Of a stretch of 64,000 nucleotides of DNA, positions 59,065 through 64,000 are shown in pieces. The notes below the pieces were generated by a model, which was not told the origin of the DNA, did not search any database, and was given only the letters and a program-made list of their open reading frames with translations. Location: assembly GCA_039621445.1 (NCBI GenBank), contig CP154956.1, positions 91,669,934 to 91,733,933 of the forward strand, given 5' to 3'. The stretch's first letter is position 1; every line of letters starts with the position of its first letter. The translations under genes and the position numbers were made by a program. Source of the DNA: Euglena gracilis. Lineage: Eukaryota; Euglenida; Euglenophyceae; Euglenales.

Positions 59065-62000
59065 ATGTGGTCCCAGAGTACGATAGCGGGTAGAATCTTC
59101 TTCCAACCCGGAGAATCCGGATTTCCAGACAATGTAACCCTCAGGGACCTGGGAGTCCTGGTCCCGCCTGTGCTCCGCGGAGTGCACCCAGTGGGTGCTT
59201 ACGCGGAACACATGCGCCGTTATACTCCCGAACTCACAGAAAGTGAGATGGGTGATGTACAAATGCAAGAACCAATATACTTACCACAACAACGTTTTTC
59301 CTCCCCCCCACGCATGCCACCTGCCCGGAACTGGGAGGCTGCCATCACAATACGCTATGCAGGCCGAAGAGCCATACGATGAAAACTATCCCGACGAGAT
59401 GGCCGAAGAGCCTTATGACGAGTATACAACGGCAGAACCAGAGCCGGAGTATACCATGGAAACTGACGAACCACCTCAAACGGCCCCTCAATCACCACAA
59501 CCCGTACAAACTCAACCATCGGTACAATCTCGACCGCAACCACCGACACCCCCCGCCGTACCACTGCCGGAACCGACAGCGATACGGGTTGTCGGAGAAA
59601 ACCGCCTGCGTCCCGTAGTGGACAATATTCACTATGAACGAGTACCACAATCTGCGGATTTCGCTTACACAACCAAAGGAGAACAATATCTTCCCCTTGA
59701 CAAAATTTACGAACTTGGATCCCATTTGGGAGCCATCAATGTGAAAGGAGTGATAATGGATGGCATTGGTCCAAATTCCAAAATTTTGGGTATACCCACC
59801 TGGGCACTACCCGAAGTTTTGCGTGTGAATGCACCACCACATCCACCTGGTCCAATGGAACAACTCGCTTCGGCGTCGAATCTCGTGCCGCCAGTATCTC
59901 AACCTACTCCGGCACCACAAACAAAACCGGTACAAGCAGTTTCGACTGCACAATCAACATCTACTCCGCCTGCCGCATCAGCAGCAGGTTCAAACCAACC
60001 TGTACCTATACAAAGAACAGGACCCCCTGCTCAAGCCGCGCAGTCGGCACGTGCAAAAGCACCCGCACAAATCTACAATTCCTGTTCGAGCACCTCCTGT
60101 CACAACACCCTCACAACCGGCTTCGGCTGGACAGACACGACCACCGGTTGAACCGGGACAACCTTTCTCGGGTCAACCCAGGTTTGAGTCGCCAGCACAA
60201 CGCGCCACTTACAAGGAAGCTCTACAACATTTGACGGCCCCAGCAAAACAATACAACGTTGACGCGCGCAAACGTCCGCGTGGACCGGAGTTTGCAACAC
60301 CACCACAAACACGTCCAACGCCAGACACACAACGTCGTCGTTTGGACGACGATCCACAAAGTGCGCAGGCGCAACGTGATCGTCAGGACAATGATGACCT
60401 GCCGATCCCGTCCAACGTTCAACGTTCCTTACAAGAAATCTATCACCAAATGCGACCAGACAAACCCTCTGATGACATCGCTGGACACTACACCGCAGGT
60501 GTAACTGTTACAATGTGGAGAAAAACACGAGCATACCGAAAAGACGGTGCATACCGTTGGAACGAACAAGAGCGCGAAGTCGCAAAAGGACAGAAAGGCC
60601 AGAAAGCCAAAGGAAAGAGCGAAGGCTCACAACCGGGTTACGACCTGGACATACATTTTATGATTGACCATCTGTTCTGGATCTCAGACGGATGTGATAC
60701 AATTATGCACAAGTACTACGAGGAACAACACCCTTGGGTTGTTGCTCCTGAAGTACATCACAACATGGTCAAACTCTACAAGGAAAAAGCCCGTGGCTTT
60801 TTCTTCGACGGTACAATTTCCTGTTACGAAAGCCAGGATGGCATCGACAATTTGCCGGGTTTCTGGCAACTACTTTTCTGGCTCGGATTTCATTGCATGA
60901 CCTTCGGTTCATTTGCAATGCCCGCCAGCCAAGCGCACTACTTGCCACATCCAAAGCTACAATACGGATGGGAATCGTCCCTTGACGCACTGAAGACAAT
61001 GTTCGACAATATCCGAGAAATCGGACCACACGGCGTACAATGGGAAGTATACCCACTTCCAAAGGGTATAAAATTGGTGACACACGAAATGTTCTGTTAC
61101 AACTACCAAATTTTCCTCAACGAACACTACGGCCCCCACTTCCAAGTGGTCGGAATCGACCTGACATACCCACAAAAATTCGTGCTTTGGTGCACCCACT
61201 GCCACCACAAGTTCCCCGTGGACTTCTGGGGCTTTGGCGTGCGCGGTCGCAACCGACCGCCCAAACGCACAAAGGGCGCAGCCCCACCAACGTGAAAGGG
61301 CGGAGGCCCAACAACAACGCAGATTACTCGGACACATCTGCCACAATCCCCTCGAAGTCAGGGAAATCGGATACGCCAGACGAAACCACCGACAAATGCT
61401 TCTGCACATGCAGACGTTCCAATGGAGAGCATGGGTGTCCTATGCTCTGGAAATCTACAATTTATTCAACGCAAAACAACAACTCCCACAAGAATACCTC
61501 CCTCTTCGACCTGAATGGGACGAAGACGGAAAACGGAAGTACATCAAACGCCTGTTTGGCGAAACCCTCCGAAGAGAGGACTTTGCCCCATTTTTCAAGG
61601 GCAAACGTACAAATAAGGATGGGTTGGCCATCCCAATACTGGACTGGCTTCCTCGCGGATCGGGAGGAAACAAATTTGTCGGATGGCAAAACTTCCGTCC
61701 GCGACCACGTATAAAACTCCCTGAACCTCAGCCGGCGGAGTCCGAAGCAGCGCAGTTTGCAGTTGAACAACCTCCAACGGCTGCAACACCTACAACGTCA
61801 ACAGCCAAAGCAGCAGCGAACCCTGCAACCAAAAATTCGGAAGAACGTTTGCCACAACCTCCACCTACACCTACAATGTCTGTGGAACACACTCCCGTAC
61901 ACTCGTCAGACTCTTCCTCCGTTTCCTCCTCTGGGTCATCCAGCGATGAGGAAATGGAAGAACGGACAGACAATGAACAAAGTACACGCTCTGTCTCCTC

Positions 62001-64000
62001 CGCATCTGTGGAGTCTGAACCCGAAGATGTCGGCGTACAACATGCTCTAAGGGCCGAAGTGCCAGTTGCAACGCCTGCTCAAACACGTTCACAAACACCA
62101 TTGCCAGACACGGAACCTGGCGCGCCTGCAGAATTTAGAATGGCCGAAGTGCCTGCAGACTCCACAACAGCCGCAGCGCCTTCGGCAAACGTGGTTCCAC
62201 CTACTCCCGCACATGCGGAAGCTGGACAGGAAGTAACTGACGCTGAGATAATCGCATTTCGCGAACTGATCACAAGACAAGAACGGGAAGTTATCCACGG
62301 ATACCAAGACCCAGACGACTTTATGCTCATACCACCACAAGTCGGACGCGCTGCAGAACGCGTCCTCGGAAGCGTCCGAAGTGGCGTAGCCTCGATGGTT
62401 GCAATGGTGTGATCGAGGTCTTCTTCTTCAACGCGAAGTCCCCGTGACACGGGACTTGGCGAGAAACCAACACAAGAAGCTACGGCTTCCACCAGAGCAC
62501 TGGCAGCAGACGCGGCCAGCTCTACTCCTGATGTCCAAACACCCGAAGTGGTGACAACAACTGAATCGACTACGGTCGAACAAACGCCACCACATGACAC
62601 AACACCCGTAGTGGTACACACACCTGAACAGGTGGTACCGACGGCTCCTGACGTACCACCTACCACCACACCAACGGTCAAACCTGCTCCAAAGTCGCCT
62701 GCAGAACGCCCCCTTCCGCCGCACCGGAAAGAGAAAGGCAGTAAACCTAAGGCTAAACCACAGCCTGCAGAACCGTGCAAACCTGCGGAACGACACAACG
62801 AACCAAAACCACCTCCACCTGGGAGTGGTAGCAAATCAGGAAAGCGGGCGAAGACCCCAGCTGCTACCACACCAGCACCAACATATACCGAAGTGGCCGG
62901 GAAAAGCCGGGTCACTTCTACCCTCCGAGGTAGAACTCGACAAGATATAATGTCTGAGACCTCGCAAGAATAAAACATTCCCGTTGACGATAATGCCACT
63001 CTTTGGCAAGAGGACATTATCTCCTGCCGAGCATCGAAGAACGCATTGCCATGATACAATCAGCCCGCGAACGCGGAATGTTGTTGAACAAGTGGATTGA
63101 ACCACTCTTCTTCAATGACCAGAAGCATAACTACTATGTCCGTCATATTTGGTGATTCTACAATGCGTGATCACCAAGAGTGTTTGCCCAATACCTTGGG
63201 GAAACCTTCTTGTTTGACAATAGGCCGAATGGTCAAACAACCTGGCTCTGTACGGTCTGTCACAACATTCGTAACAGCATGCCGGCTGTGCATGTCTGTT
63301 ATGCTGACAACAAACGGAAAAATTTTCATCACAATGAATTCGTTCCAAATACAGTCGCTTTGATTTGCGGTGATTGCATCCTTGTCTGGAGAAAACTGAA
63401 CAACTTCCGGTGGTCGGAAGAGGACAGAGACCGTGACGTACCAGTTTTCTGTGTCAACTGCCTACGGGCAGACATATATTTGCCCGCAGATGGCGGAAAT
63501 CTCAAGATCGTACCCGGAAGCGAGGACGTTCTGGAAGATTTCCTGAATCTCTACAAAACAAAACGACAAATGCACCAACACAAAAGCTTTAAGAAAGCTG
63601 AGGCTTTTGACCGCGGCGGAATCGCCTTTGACTTCCAAACTGATTCCGGCGGAATCAGACTTGCTGTGGAATGTACAAAAGCGCGATTGCCCTTACTCTT
63701 CAATGATGACGACTGGAAACGAGTCATTTACCCACTCTTTACAAAGCCTTCAACGGTTTCGGAAACCACACAACGATGGTTATTGCCTGACTCTCCACCT
63801 GAACGACATGGTTACGAACATTATTCAGAATGGGTTGGAACCATTCTGAAACCACACATAACCCGCTGTGCCTGTGCATCCCGCGCGCATAACGTTGATT
63901 TCAACGCTCTGCCTGGGATGCCACCACAGGCACCAGCAAACCATCCAAGATGGAACTATTACATATGGCCTGCAACTTTTCCGAGAGTTTTCTGGGAAAA
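59065..64000 (+). pseudogene. A-right ORF4, broken and cut by window end
   Basis: Begins with the same MWSQSTIAGRIFFQPGESG start. Breaks: a 5-base deletion near 59342, a frame change near 60070, a frame change near 61245 (between the CxxC and the next segment), CGA to TGA at about 62410, TAA at about 62971, and more beyond 63000. Despite this, the central aromatic-rich domain (about 60420..61240) and the Cys-cluster domain (about 63000..63900) remain clearly similar to the intact A-left protein, which shows where it is conserved. Confidence 0.85.

Larger units (their letters stand above)
48301..64000 (+). mobile_element. Element A-right: second, decayed copy of element A (3' end outside window)
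   Basis: Same LTR, PBS and gene order as A-left, in opposite orientation. Gag, integrase and ORF4 each carry frameshifts or stops, and the protease/Dam segment is inverted and truncated, so it cannot be autonomous. It preserves the empty site for element B and several ancestral codons that are mutated in A-left. Confidence 0.93.

Overview
The window is a repeat-dense stretch of a nuclear eukaryotic genome with no recognisable intact host gene. Almost everything assignable is transposon. Two very large Ty3/gypsy-type LTR retrotransposons of one family (here 'element A') lie head to head: A-left on the minus strand (3334..33461) and A-right on the plus strand (48301 to beyond the window end). 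A third, GC-rich LTR retrotransposon of another family ('element B', 14603..26936, minus strand) sits nested inside A-left. The host is probably a protist or alga. A dinoflagellate is my best guess, because LTR elements carrying a cytosine methyltransferase have been reported from Symbiodinium-type dinoflagellates and from the charophyte Klebsormidium. This is inference; no host marker gene is visible.

Layout. 1..3333: degenerate repeats, a ~160-bp satellite, and a 19-bp minisatellite built around a perfect palindrome. 3334..33461: A-left, read right to left as LTR, PBS, gag (long coiled coil, capsid-like region, CCHC knuckle), UAG, protease, Dam-like methyltransferase module, RT, RNase H, UGA, integrase, chromodomain, then two extra reading frames: a Pro/Gln-rich ~250-aa ORF3 and an intact, unrecognised 1714-aa ORF4 with Cys clusters. 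PPT and 3' LTR follow. B interrupts it between protease and Dam module. B encodes gag/capsid, two CCHC knuckles, a Dam-like N6-methyltransferase module (NPPY), a C5-cytosine methyltransferase domain, protease, RT, RNase H and integrase, spread over several frames. 33462..48300: the same minisatellite and satellite resume, followed by a spacer with a MITE-like element, an ORF with a 2A-like peptide, a large CA microsatellite, a PHD-finger micro-ORF, several hairpin/palindrome families and a degenerate non-LTR relic. 48301..64000: A-right, full of frameshifts and with a scrambled, inverted protease/Dam segment.

A-left inserted in the minisatellite (its LTRs differ at about eight positions). B entered A-left later (its two 679-bp LTRs look identical, with a 4-bp GGGT duplication, and A-right supplies the empty site). 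The most interesting content is the family-specific ORF3/ORF4 module, the in-frame stop codons that separate A's modules, and the pairing of adenine- and cytosine-methyltransferase-like domains in B. The many frame changes in both elements may be decay, homopolymer sequencing errors or recoding; sequence alone cannot separate these.
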